Below, piece by piece: positions 41,962-49,923 of a stretch of 64,000 nt of DNA (position 1 is the stretch's first letter; each line of letters begins with the position of its first letter). This DNA is from Lachnospiraceae bacterium (GTDB lineage Bacteria > Bacillota > Clostridia > Lachnospirales > Lachnospiraceae), in NCBI GenBank assembly GCA_900770225.1, contig CAAGJU010000193.1, positions 1 to 64,000 of the forward strand, read 5' to 3'. The notes beneath the pieces were generated by a model that worked only from the letters and a program-made list of their open reading frames with translations, did not search any database and had not been told where the DNA came from. The position numbers were made by a program, and so were the translations under genes.

Positions 41962-42770
41962 ACAAAATAACAAGGGCTTAAAACACAGAGCTGAAAGTAC
42001 TACAGCAGGGATGAGAAGAGTCCTAATTCGAGACAAAGGAGGTACAGACCAATGGGAACTCCACCGGCAACAGAACCTCGATATGATGGTGGTCTTGCAT
42101 AACGGTTTCGCGCAGAAAGACCTTTATAAGAGAGAAAAGAGGAACAGATGTCCGGGCGAAAGATACCGGGACACGATAGATAAAGGTACAGTGACAGGTG
42201 CAAGTCATATTGAGTAGGACCACAGATCGAACACAGGATGCCGTGTAAAGAAACGGGATCATTGCAAGAAGAGAAATTGCAAGCCGCAAGTAGATCAAAG
42301 ATATGTCACAGTAACATTTCAGTACGGCAGCAGGAAGCAGATCCGAAGGGATGGCAAGGCTGCGGAGCCCGGGGATGACATACAGGTGCGAGGCAGTGTA
42401 CCGCAGGGTACAGTACCAGTTGGTATCGCAGGTGCATGAGTTTCAGGACTTGCGCAGATAGCAGATCAGAGGAAAGCGGAATGTTCCGGTAAGCCGCGGA
42501 ATACAGGGTATTCGGTTATCAGAAGTAAAGCAGGAAATCTATCAGTCAGAAACCTGATACAGAGTGATCACTTGAATTTCTGAAACAAAATCGTATCGAT
42601 AAATGTGATGAGTTCCGAAAAGAAAGGTATCTTTAAGAACAGGAATTCATATCGATAAGTGAAGATAGATACAATTAAAGAGAAAGAGGTTCGTGGAATA
42701 AAAATGATTGAACCTTTTAGATGAGGCCGTCCTGTCAGACAGAACTTGACAGGACGGCTTCTTTTTTTTA
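41962..42770 (+). ncRNA. Large structured noncoding RNA (about 810 nt)
   Basis: Bounded by a consensus promoter and a strong terminator, with no credible protein frame on either strand. Local helices that can be drawn by eye include CCACC/GGTGG (42061-42092), TGTCC-GG/CC-GGACA (42149-42173), TTGCAA/TTGCAA (42262-42282), TGTACC/GGTACA (42397-42412), TACC/GGTA (42414-42425), GAATAC/GTATTC (42499-42513), TATCAG/CTGATA (42540-42559), and GATGAGTTCC/GGAATTCATATC (42607-42653) enclosed by GTATC/GATAC (42593-42672). A final AGGTTC/GAACCT (42687-42715) precedes the terminator. Purine-rich joining segments with GAA and AAGUA-like stretches are typical of tertiary contacts. The size suits the GOLLD or ROOL class of ornate RNAs, but I cannot match it to either by eye; group I/II introns, RNase P, tmRNA and 6S RNA do not fit. 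Confidence 0.75.
42726..42769 (+). terminator. Terminator of the large noncoding RNA
   Basis: A perfect 12-bp stem, GCCGTCCTGTCA/TGACAGGACGGC, followed by TTCTTTTTTTT. Confidence 0.95.
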
Positions 42771-42862
42771 CGCGAACAGAGAGCCACATCCGATCACGAA
42801 GTGATCGAGTGTGGCGAACGTCGCGATAGCGAGATAAAACTCGCGAAGCGTGTTTTATCTCG
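42770..42862 (+). repeat. Terminator-associated hairpin repeat, copy 4
   Basis: The most complete copy. ACGCGAACAGAGAGCC directly after the T-tract, hairpin 1 GCCACA..GATCAC-GAA-GTGATC..TGTGGC, the box CGAACGTCGCGATAG, then hairpin 2 CGAGATAAAAC..GCGAAGCG..GTTTTATCTCG. Confidence 0.8.
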
Positions 42863-42877
42863 TTGGTGTACGGTGTA

Positions 42878-42917
42878 CAGAGATACAGATGCCTCTATCC
42901 GAGGCATCTGTATTCTG
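42878..42917. repeat. 40-bp hairpin sharing arms with the 6971-7209 element
   Basis: ATACAGATGCCTC-TATCC-GAGGCATCTGTAT with CAGAG/TTCTG flanks. The arm sequence ATACAGATGC is the same as in the large inverted repeat at 6971, but the interior is reduced to five bases. Confidence 0.7.
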
Positions 42918-42941
42918 AAAGGTAATTGCCACGAGCAACTA

Positions 42942-42969
42942 TTGCCGAATCTCCGATACATGGTAAAAT
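42942..42969 (+). promoter_or_regulatory. Probable promoter of the 43019 gene
   Basis: TTGCCG, a 16-bp spacer and TAAAAT with an upstream TG (extended -10). It places the start of transcription about 40 bp before the likely start codon. Confidence 0.5.
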
Positions 42970-43018
42970 GATGGTTCAGAGACCAGATGAAAAACATATA
43001 TCGGGACATAATAAACAG

Positions 43019-45505
43019 ATGAATAAACATAAAATCTTGAAAACGATACTGATCATGCTGTTTGCCTTCGTGGTCAGTGTTTTGTTTTTTTTCGTCAGAG
43101 AAAATCGGACGGAGGATACCGTGACGGTAGAGGCGACCGGACCTACGCTTCCCGTCGCCTACATGATGGTCAGTGAAACAAAGGTCAATGAGATGTTCGG
43201 CGTCAGGCAGACACTGAATGAAAATGACCTGCGGGACAGTATCACGCCGATTACACAGTCGAAGGAGCTCACGTTTGTGCTGGATACGAACGGCATGAAT
43301 GTGACCGGCATCAGCTATCAGATCACAACGCCCGCGGATGAGGCAGTGGTAGAAAACGGCCAGATCAAAAATTTTGACAGCGCGGATGAACAGATCACGG
43401 CACCATTTCAGATAAAGGAAGACCTGCGGACGGGACAGGAGTATACACTGCGTTTTACGGTGGAACTCAGCGGAGCGGCGAACGTTTATTTTTATACCCG
43501 TGTTGTGCAGAATCCCGGCGTTGATATGGGGAAGTATTTTCAGTTTGCCAGCGATTTTGTGGATATGTGCCTGGATAAGCAGAAGTCGGATCTGCTGGCG
43601 TCCTATCTGGAAACCGACAGTACGATTTCCACGGGATCCTATACCGATGTGTCGATCGCCTCGACGCAGGATGACGTGTCATGGGGTGATCTGGCGCCTT
43701 CTCTGGTAAAAAAAGCAACGCCGAAGATCGTTCAGGTGAATGGCACAACGGCATATATCAGCCTCAGCTATCTGATCAGCGCACAGGACAGCAATGACCA
43801 GACGGAATATTATCGGGTGAAGGATTATTTCCGCATGCGTTATCAGTCGGATGGCAGTGTAGCCCTGCTTGATTTCCACCGGTCCGCTCATTATATTTTT
43901 GACGGAAGTCATCAGATCCTGTCATCTGACGGGCTGAATCTGGGTGTCCAGTCCAGAGATGTGAATTTCCGGGCGAGCGATGACCAGATGACGGCGGCGT
44001 TTGAGCTGAACGGAGATCTCTGGACCTTTAATTCGGAATCCGGGAAGATCACAAGGATCTTTACGTTCCGGCAGGACGACGAAGAGGGCGACAATGCGGC
44101 GGAGCAGGATGACCGCACGCAGCTGACGGACCATGGCATCGCGATCGGCAAGGTGACAAATGCCGGAGACGTGACATTTGTCGTCTACGGATATATGCCG
44201 GCGGGAAGTCATGAAGGCTATATGGGCGTGTCGGTGTGTCAGTACACGGCAGCTGATAATGTGGTGCAGGAGTCTGTTTTTATTCCGCTGAGCCAGAGCC
44301 CGTCGACCCTCATGAAATGCGTTTCACAGCTGTCCTATGTGTCTGATGACGGCTATCTGTATATGTTTTTCGGGACAGCGGTGTACAGAGTCAGCCTGTC
44401 GACGGGAGATTACTCCGTTGTGAGAGACATTATCCCGGATGGGGGCTTTGCGGCATCCAACAGTCAGCAGACGATCGCCTGGACAAATGCAGATGAGAGC
44501 GGAAACGCAGCCGGCATCACGATCATGGATCTCACCAGCGGACAGCAGTATCAGGTAAGCAAGCCGGAAGGCGAGGAGATGGTGCTCTGCGGCTTTATCA
44601 ATGAGGATCTGGTGTACGGTCTTGTCAGACCGGAGGATGTGGGAACGGATGGCGACGGCAATACGATCAACGGCATGTATCAGCTCACCATTCAGGCGGA
44701 GGACGGTACGATCCGAAAGCAGTATACGCCGTCCGACGGTGTCGTGCTCTCTGTGACGCAGGAGGACGACGGTCTGGAGCTGCAGCTGGGACAGATGACG
44801 GGTAATGTGTATACAGAGACGACAAAGGACCATATTCTGAATAATGAACTGGCAGCGGATGCGGTGACACTGGCTGTTCAGACCTACGACCGCACGAAGA
44901 TGGTTGTCTACATGGCCTTCCCGGCGACGGCATCGACGCTTCCGGAACTGCAGGAGGTGGTGGCGGATATCCGCTATACAGGCTCCGGTACGGAAACGCT
45001 CGTCCAGTGGCCGTCCGCACCGTCTGATTCGGCCGGCTATGATGTTTACACGGATGAAGCACAGCCTGAGCGCGTGACGAGCGCTGCGAAAGCCATTAAA
45101 CTGGCTGATGAGGGGCAGGGATTTGTGCTGACGGCAGACCAGCGCGTTTTCTGGGTGCGTGGAGACTGGGACAGCAGTCACACCATTGATGCATCACAGG
45201 TTCCGTCCGGTGTTCTGACCTGCGGATTTGACGCGGATGCACTGCAGCAGGCTGTCGGTGACAGCTATACGGTTTTTGATCTGACCGGTGTGACGCAGGA
45301 TGACTGGTTCTATCTGATCGACCGCGGGTATCCGGTGATTGCCGTCGGCGATAATAACGAGGCGCTCCTGATCCTCGGCTATGATGAAAATAATGTGTGG
45401 GTTTACGACACCTCCCAGGGTGACACATACGCCATAGCCTCGGATGATTCACGGGCAGAATTTGAAAACAATGGCAATCAGGCACTGACCTACGTGGAGA
45501 TGTAA
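43019..45505 (+). CDS. Membrane-anchored extracytoplasmic protein, function unknown
   Basis: An 828-residue protein. One N-terminal membrane helix (about residues 6-27) leaves the rest outside. Residues about 30-330 are a mixed beta-rich region with NTF2-like and beta-sandwich features; about 330-650 look like a repetitive beta-propeller or strand-rich region. The last about 110 residues (GVLTCGFDADALQQAVG, YPVIAVGDNNEALLILGYDENNVWVYD) resemble a C39-like papain fold, but the usual catalytic Cys-Gly is not clearly there. The start at 43019 puts the helix at the N-terminus; frames opening at 42926 or 42968 would bury it. No family name is offered with confidence. Confidence 0.78.
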   Translation: MNKHKILKTILIMLFAFVVSVLFFFVRENRTEDTVTVEATGPTLPVAYMMVSETKVNEMFGVRQTLNENDLRDSITPITQSKELTFVLDTNGMNVTGISYQITTPADEAVVENGQIKNFDSADEQITAPFQIKEDLRTGQEYTLRFTVELSGAANVYFYTRVVQNPGVDMGKYFQFASDFVDMCLDKQKSDLLASYLETDSTISTGSYTDVSIASTQDDVSWGDLAPSLVKKATPKIVQVNGTTAYISLSYLISAQDSNDQTEYYRVKDYFRMRYQSDGSVALLDFHRSAHYIFDGSHQILSSDGLNLGVQSRDVNFRASDDQMTAAFELNGDLWTFNSESGKITRIFTFRQDDEEGDNAAEQDDRTQLTDHGIAIGKVTNAGDVTFVVYGYMPAGSHEGYMGVSVCQYTAADNVVQESVFIPLSQSPSTLMKCVSQLSYVSDDGYLYMFFGTAVYRVSLSTGDYSVVRDIIPDGGFAASNSQQTIAWTNADESGNAAGITIMDLTSGQQYQVSKPEGEEMVLCGFINEDLVYGLVRPEDVGTDGDGNTINGMYQLTIQAEDGTIRKQYTPSDGVVLSVTQEDDGLELQLGQMTGNVYTETTKDHILNNELAADAVTLAVQTYDRTKMVVYMAFPATASTLPELQEVVADIRYTGSGTETLVQWPSAPSDSAGYDVYTDEAQPERVTSAAKAIKLADEGQGFVLTADQRVFWVRGDWDSSHTIDASQVPSGVLTCGFDADALQQAVGDSYTVFDLTGVTQDDWFYLIDRGYPVIAVGDNNEALLILGYDENNVWVYDTSQGDTYAIASDDSRAEFENNGNQALTYVEM

Positions 45506-45600
45506 GCACTGCTGACAGAGTTGACAATGCAGAGGAATTTTACGTATGGAATGTCCCGGGAAAAATTGCGAAGTGGACAGAGAGTTGAACGCTGGTTGTC

Positions 45601-45736
45601 CCGGCCGGCGGAAGCCTGGCCTGCAGCATGTGATGATCACCAGCCTGGCCTGCAGCATGTGATGATCACCGGCCGGCGGAAGCGGGACTGCAGCATGTGA
45701 TGATCACCGGCCGGGACTGCAATGTGTATGATGATT
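45601..45736 (+). repeat. Tandem repeats upstream of asnS
   Basis: Four diverged copies, three carrying CTGCAGCATGTGATGATCAC and two preceded by CCGGCCGGCGGAAGC. Copy lengths vary (about 29-40 bp), suggesting nested duplications. No T-box elements were found. Confidence 0.8.
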
Positions 45737-45767
45737 AACGACAGTAAAAAAGTATGAGGTGAAACAG

Positions 45768-47174
45768 ATGGAAAAATTGGTAACAGTCAGGGAAATCTAC
45801 AGGAATCGTGAAGCCTATCTGGGGAAAAATGTGCGGGTAGGCGGATGGATTCGCAATATCCGGACATCAAAGAATTTCGGATTCCTGATCCTGTCAGACG
45901 GAACGTATTTTGAGACACTGCAGGTCGTCTATGGAGATGGGCTGAAAAATTTCGGAGAGATCAGCCGGTGGAATGTCAGCGCCGCAGTGATCGCCGAGGG
46001 CGTGCTGACGGCTACGCCAGAGGCAAAGCAGCCGTTTGAAATTCAGGCGGCGGCGGTCACGCTGGAGGGAGCTTCCTCCCCGGATTATCCGCTGCAGCCG
46101 AAGCGGCACACGCTGGAATATCTCCGGACGATCCAGCATCTGCGCCCGCGGACCAATACATTTCAGGCAGTTTTCCGCGTGCGGTCGCTGGCTGCTTATG
46201 CGATTCATAAATTTTTTCAGGAGAGGGACTTTGTCTATGTCAATACGCCTCTGATCACCGCGAGCGACGCGGAGGGCGCGGGCGAGATGTTCCAGGTGAC
46301 GACGCTGGATCTGGCGAATGTTCCGATGACGGAGGTGCCCGGAGAAGGAAGAAAAGCAGACTACTCGCAGGATTTTTTCAAAAAGCCGGCAAATCTCACG
46401 GTCAGCGGACAGCTGTACGGGGAAACCTTTGCGCAGGCATTCCGGAATATCTATACGTTCGGGCCAACCTTCCGGGCTGAGAATTCCAACACGACGAGGC
46501 ATGCGGCGGAATTCTGGATGATCGAGCCGGAGATGGCGTTCGCTGATCTGGAAGAGGACATGGAATGTGCCGAGGCCATGCTGAAGTACGTTATCCGTTA
46601 CGTGATGGAGAATGCGCCGGAGGAAATGCAGTTTCTGAACAGGTTTGTGGATCACGGTCTGATCGACAGACTGACACACGTGATGAATTCGGATTTCGGC
46701 CGCGTGACCTATACAAAGGCCATCGAGCTGCTGGAGCCGCACAACGATGCCTTTGATTATAAGGTGAGCTGGGGCTGCGATCTGCAGACGGAGCATGAGA
46801 GGTTCCTGACGGAGCAGATTTTCAAGAAGCCGGTCTTTGTGACGGATTATCCGAAGGAGATCAAGGCTTTTTATATGAAACAGAACCCTGACGGAAAAAC
46901 AGTGGCGGCCATGGACTGCCTGGTGCCGGGAATCGGTGAGATCATCGGCGGAAGCCAGAGGGAAGAAGACTATGACCGGCTGGTGCAGCGTATGCAGGAG
47001 CTCGGCATGGACATGAAGCAGTACGATTATTACCTGGATCTCAGAAAATACGGGACGACAAGGCACGCAGGCTTCGGCCTCGGCTTTGAGCGCTGTGTGA
47101 TGTACCTCACAGGCATGGGCAATATCCGTGACGTGATCCCGTATCCGCGCACCGTCGGGCATTGCGATTTCTGA
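45768..47174 (+). CDS. asnS: Asparagine-tRNA ligase
   Basis: A 468-residue class IIb synthetase that charges tRNA-Asn. The OB-fold anticodon-binding domain is residues about 10-105 (VRVGGWIRNIRTSKNFGFL). Motif 2, FRAENSNTTRH-AEFWMIEPE, is near 245-265, and motif 3, GFGLGFERCVMYLTGM, is at the C-terminus. The Asn-specific form is indicated over aspartyl by the NTTRHAAEFW region and length. ATG at 45768 follows GAGGTG; a GTG three codons earlier overlaps that site. Confidence 0.96.
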   Translation: MEKLVTVREIYRNREAYLGKNVRVGGWIRNIRTSKNFGFLILSDGTYFETLQVVYGDGLKNFGEISRWNVSAAVIAEGVLTATPEAKQPFEIQAAAVTLEGASSPDYPLQPKRHTLEYLRTIQHLRPRTNTFQAVFRVRSLAAYAIHKFFQERDFVYVNTPLITASDAEGAGEMFQVTTLDLANVPMTEVPGEGRKADYSQDFFKKPANLTVSGQLYGETFAQAFRNIYTFGPTFRAENSNTTRHAAEFWMIEPEMAFADLEEDMECAEAMLKYVIRYVMENAPEEMQFLNRFVDHGLIDRLTHVMNSDFGRVTYTKAIELLEPHNDAFDYKVSWGCDLQTEHERFLTEQIFKKPVFVTDYPKEIKAFYMKQNPDGKTVAAMDCLVPGIGEIIGGSQREEDYDRLVQRMQELGMDMKQYDYYLDLRKYGTTRHAGFGLGFERCVMYLTGMGNIRDVIPYPRTVGHCDF

Positions 47175-47206
47175 TGCGGTGGTTTCCCGCGCGATGGATA
47201 TGGCAG

Positions 47207-47319
47207 ATACAGTTATTTCCGGTACGGCGCACAGCACAGGTGCAGTTATTTCCGGTGCGGCGCACAGCGCATGTGCAGTTATTTCAGGTACAGTGCGCAG
47301 AAAAGGTGCAGTTATTTCA
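47207..47319 (+). repeat. 33-bp tandem repeats after asnS
   Basis: Copies at 47207-47239, 47240-47272 and 47273-47305 and a partial copy, core GCAGTTATTTCCGGT. The unit is a multiple of three, and one frame stays open through it, but that frame has no supporting ribosome-binding site or homology. Confidence 0.88.
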
Positions 47320-47341
47320 TGTATTGAAAGGCATGACGAAA

Positions 47342-47371
47342 CCCCGGACGCCGAGGCACCCGGGGCTTTGT
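47342..47371. terminator. Probable bidirectional terminator between asnS and rubredoxin
   Basis: CCCCGG/CCGGGG with a 11-base loop. The + side tail is CTTTGTC, the - side tail TTTCGTC. The tails are weak, so termination may be inefficient. Confidence 0.55.
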
Positions 47372-47382
47372 CAGGCAATGTA

Positions 47383-47544
47383 TCACTCAATTGGTGTGAA
47401 ATCGGATTTATCAGCGCCACAGAGCGGGCATACCCAGTCATCCGGGAGATCTTCAAATGCAGTTCCGGGTGCGATGCCGTTCTCCGGATCGCCTACCTCG
47501 GGATCATATACATAACCGCAGGGTCCGCATTCATATTTTTTCAT
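47383..47544 (-). CDS. Rubredoxin
   Basis: A 53-residue one-iron electron carrier. CGPCGYVYDPEVGD near the N-terminus and WVCPLCGADKSDF near the C-terminus hold the four Cys that bind iron. In anaerobes it usually passes electrons to rubrerythrin or oxygen reductases. ATG at 47544 follows AGGAAGG; the longer frame upstream is rejected. Convergent with asnS. Confidence 0.96.
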   Translation of the reverse strand: MKKYECGPCGYVYDPEVGDPENGIAPGTAFEDLPDDWVCPLCGADKSDFTPIE

Positions 47545-47732
47545 AATAAATACCTTCCTTTCTTGTACCAGCTTTCGGGCGGGTACAGGTCCTGATCCTG
47601 ACAGGAAAATTGACTGATTGATAAACCAGATTATAATACACCGCAAAAATCAATACAAGTAAAACGCCGTGCTGCAGGTACAGAAAACTGCTGCAGAGGC
47701 AGAAAACTGTTGCAGAGGCAGCAAACGTTACG

Positions 47733-47831
47733 GTTCAGATGATGCCGGAGCCACTGCCACAGGAGCATTTATCAGGAAGATTGAAAAATCTATCGACGAA
47801 CAGTTCAGATGATGCCGGAGCCACTGCCACA
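47733..47831 (+). repeat. Exact 29-bp direct repeat, 70 bp apart
   Basis: 47733-47761 and 47803-47831 are identical (both start GTTCAGATGATGCCGGAGCC). A further short doublet, GAAAACTGYTGCAGAGGCA, lies just upstream (about 47692-47725). Intergenic between rubredoxin and the phosphatase gene. Confidence 0.88.
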
Positions 47832-47914
47832 CATGGAGGCCTGATATCCCCATGTGTCTCCGTGGCTGACAATGTGCGTACAGTAACCATAAAACAGGGC
47901 AGAATGGAGAAAAA

Positions 47915-48694
47915 ATGGAACAGGTCACGATGGAGCGGATGGCGGAGATCGTCCGCTCGGCAGAGGATATTTTTGAGGACAGGGACGACTCACAGAAGGT
48001 TCATACCAAAGGCCGCGCGGATTACGTGACAGACGTGGATCTCCATGTGCAGCAGTATCTGTCGAAAAAACTGGCGGAGTCCTTTCCCGGGGTTCAGTTC
48101 ATGGGCGAGGAAAAGGATAACAGCGAGATCAATTTTCAGAAGAGCGTCTGGATCCTTGATCCGGTCGACGGCACGACGAATCTGATCCATGATATGCGTG
48201 CAAGTGCGATCTCCCTCGGATATGCTGAAGAGGGAAAAATAAAGGCGGGCGTGATTTTCTGTCCCTTTTCAAAAGAACTGTACATGGCGGAGCGCGGCAA
48301 AGGCGCGTTTCTGAATGGCAGACCGATTCATGTCAGCCGTGCAGAATCGCTCGGAGAGAGCCTGATTTCGATCGGAACCGCACCTTATTACCATGAATAC
48401 GCGGACTGGACATTCCGGGTGTCGAAAGAGATTTTTCTGCAGTGCCAGGACATCCGCCGGAGCGGTTCGGCGGCTATCGAGCTTGCTTATATAGCAGCGG
48501 GCAGACTGGACGGCAACTTTGAGCGGATCCTGCAGCCGTGGGATTTTTCAGCAGGGATCTGCATCGTGGAAGAGGCCGGCGGCATCGTCACGGATCTGGA
48601 GGGCAGACTGGTGGACTTTTCAAAGAAGAGCGGGATCTGCGCAAGCAACGGACGGATACATGACTCACTGCTCAGCTGCCTGCAGGGAGAGTGA
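47915..48694 (+). CDS. Inositol-1-monophosphatase family protein
   Basis: A 259-residue Mg2+-dependent phosphatase of the SuhB/IMPase class: GEEKDN (about 68), ILDPVDGTTNLIH (about 88-100) and the C-terminal QPWDFSAGICIVEEAGG with the last metal-ligand Asp. Releases phosphate from inositol phosphates or related substrates such as PAP or fructose bisphosphate; not resolvable here. The start follows GGAGAAAAA. Next gene is 200 bp downstream after a short repeat (TGTGTAGTTTCTGTAATAGC doublet, about 48730-48770). Confidence 0.93.
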   Translation: MEQVTMERMAEIVRSAEDIFEDRDDSQKVHTKGRADYVTDVDLHVQQYLSKKLAESFPGVQFMGEEKDNSEINFQKSVWILDPVDGTTNLIHDMRASAISLGYAEEGKIKAGVIFCPFSKELYMAERGKGAFLNGRPIHVSRAESLGESLISIGTAPYYHEYADWTFRVSKEIFLQCQDIRRSGSAAIELAYIAAGRLDGNFERILQPWDFSAGICIVEEAGGIVTDLEGRLVDFSKKSGICASNGRIHDSLLSCLQGE

Positions 48695-48894
48695 AGCCGA
48701 CCGCATACAGATCGACATGGAGAAACCGTGCTGTGTAGTTTCTGTAATAGCTGTGTGGTTTCTGTAATAAGCACATCAGAGACAGGATGGAAAAAATACA
48801 GTGATGCAGCCTGTAAAATAAACGAAGCTGCCATAGACAGGACGGCAGCGAAAAACAAAGTGAAGCGGATGGAAATCAGGAGGAACGGCGGACA

Positions 48895-49821
48895 ATGGAA
48901 TTCCGACCTTGTATCGATATACATAACGGCAAAGTGAAGCAGATCGTCGGCGGAACGCTGCGCGATGAGGGCGACCGTGCTGCGGAGAATTTCGTCTCAG
49001 AGCAGGATGCGCCTTTTTATGCGGACATGTACCGGCGCTACGGCCTGCGCAACGGCCATGTGATTTTGCTGAACAGCCATGACTCGGATTACTATGAGGC
49101 GACAAAAAAGCAGGCGGAAGCTGCGCTCAGGGAATGGCCCGGCGGACTGCAGGTGGGCGGCGGTATCACACCCGACAATGCTGAGAAATTTCTCGATGCG
49201 GGAGCAAGCCACGTCATCGTCACATCGTATGTATTCCGCGACGGGCATATCGACCGGCAGCGGCTGGACCGGATGGTGGCTGCCGCGGGGAAAGAGCATC
49301 TCGTTCTGGATCTGTCCTGCAGAAAAAAGAATGACCACTATTATATTGTGACCGACCGCTGGCAGAAATTCACCGACACCGAGGTAACAGTCGAGGCGCT
49401 CACAGAACTCTCGTCATACTGCGATGAATTCCTGATCCACGCCGCCGATGTCGAGGGAAAAGCGCACGGCGTAGAGCGTGGTCTGATACCGATCCTCGCC
49501 GAAGGCGCACGCCGGGCAGCTGAGGAGGCGATTGGAAAGAAAAGTGATTCTAATACAGATATTACGGCCATTCCTGACGGGACAAAGAACAACACTGCAG
49601 ATGGTTTGGCCGGGATGAAAAACGGCAATTCTGCGGAAGAATTGTCCGGCGAGATGGAAAGCTTCCCTGTGACATATGCCGGCGGTATCGGAAGTTTCGC
49701 AGATCTCGAGTGGATCCGTGAGACGGGGCAGCGCAGAATCAACGTTACCATTGGCTCAGCCCTTGACATCTTCGGCGGCAGCATGAAATTCGAGAACGTC
49801 CTGGATTTCATTCGCAGATGA
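48895..49821 (+). CDS. ProFAR isomerase, eukaryote-type HisA/HIS6
   Basis: A 308-residue TIM barrel for the Amadori-type isomerisation in histidine synthesis (ProFAR to PRFAR). FRPCIDIHNGKVKQIVGGTL, LQVGGGIT, VIVTSYVF, LDLSCRKKN and the final YAGGIGSFADLE with NVTIGSALDIFGG are closer to yeast/plant HIS6 than to bacterial HisA. A hydrophilic stretch at about 216-260 between the last helices looks inserted. No other his gene is in the window. GGAGGAACGG precedes the ATG. Confidence 0.9.
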   Translation: MEFRPCIDIHNGKVKQIVGGTLRDEGDRAAENFVSEQDAPFYADMYRRYGLRNGHVILLNSHDSDYYEATKKQAEAALREWPGGLQVGGGITPDNAEKFLDAGASHVIVTSYVFRDGHIDRQRLDRMVAAAGKEHLVLDLSCRKKNDHYYIVTDRWQKFTDTEVTVEALTELSSYCDEFLIHAADVEGKAHGVERGLIPILAEGARRAAEEAIGKKSDSNTDITAIPDGTKNNTADGLAGMKNGNSAEELSGEMESFPVTYAGGIGSFADLEWIRETGQRRINVTIGSALDIFGGSMKFENVLDFIRR

Positions 49822-49923
49822 GGTGCTGAGAGAAAACAGGGCCGCAAATAGGCGCGTGCGAACGAACAGAAAAACGTACAGTGAGCCGGTCGCTGTGGCA
49901 GCCGTCATCCTGTTTTGTGATAT

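Noticed and set aside
42011..42298. Short frames on both strands inside the large noncoding RNA
   Set aside because: They are short, overlap helices, lack proper initiation signals or, where an AGGAGGT is present (42037-42043), end quickly after it. Promoter and terminator placement fits an RNA gene better.
41962..42770. Self-splicing intron, RNase P, tmRNA or 6S RNA identity for the noncoding RNA
   Set aside because: No group II domain V, no group I P/Q/R/S pattern, no RNase P conserved core, no tag-peptide frame or tRNA-like ends for tmRNA, and it is far too long for 6S RNA.
45506..45767. T-box leader before asnS
   Set aside because: No T-box consensus, specifier loop or terminator/antiterminator pair was found; the region is tandem repeats.
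47179..47595. 138-codon frame downstream of asnS with repeated residues
   Set aside because: It runs through the 33-bp repeats and then antisense through the whole rubredoxin gene and its ribosome-binding site; no initiation signal.
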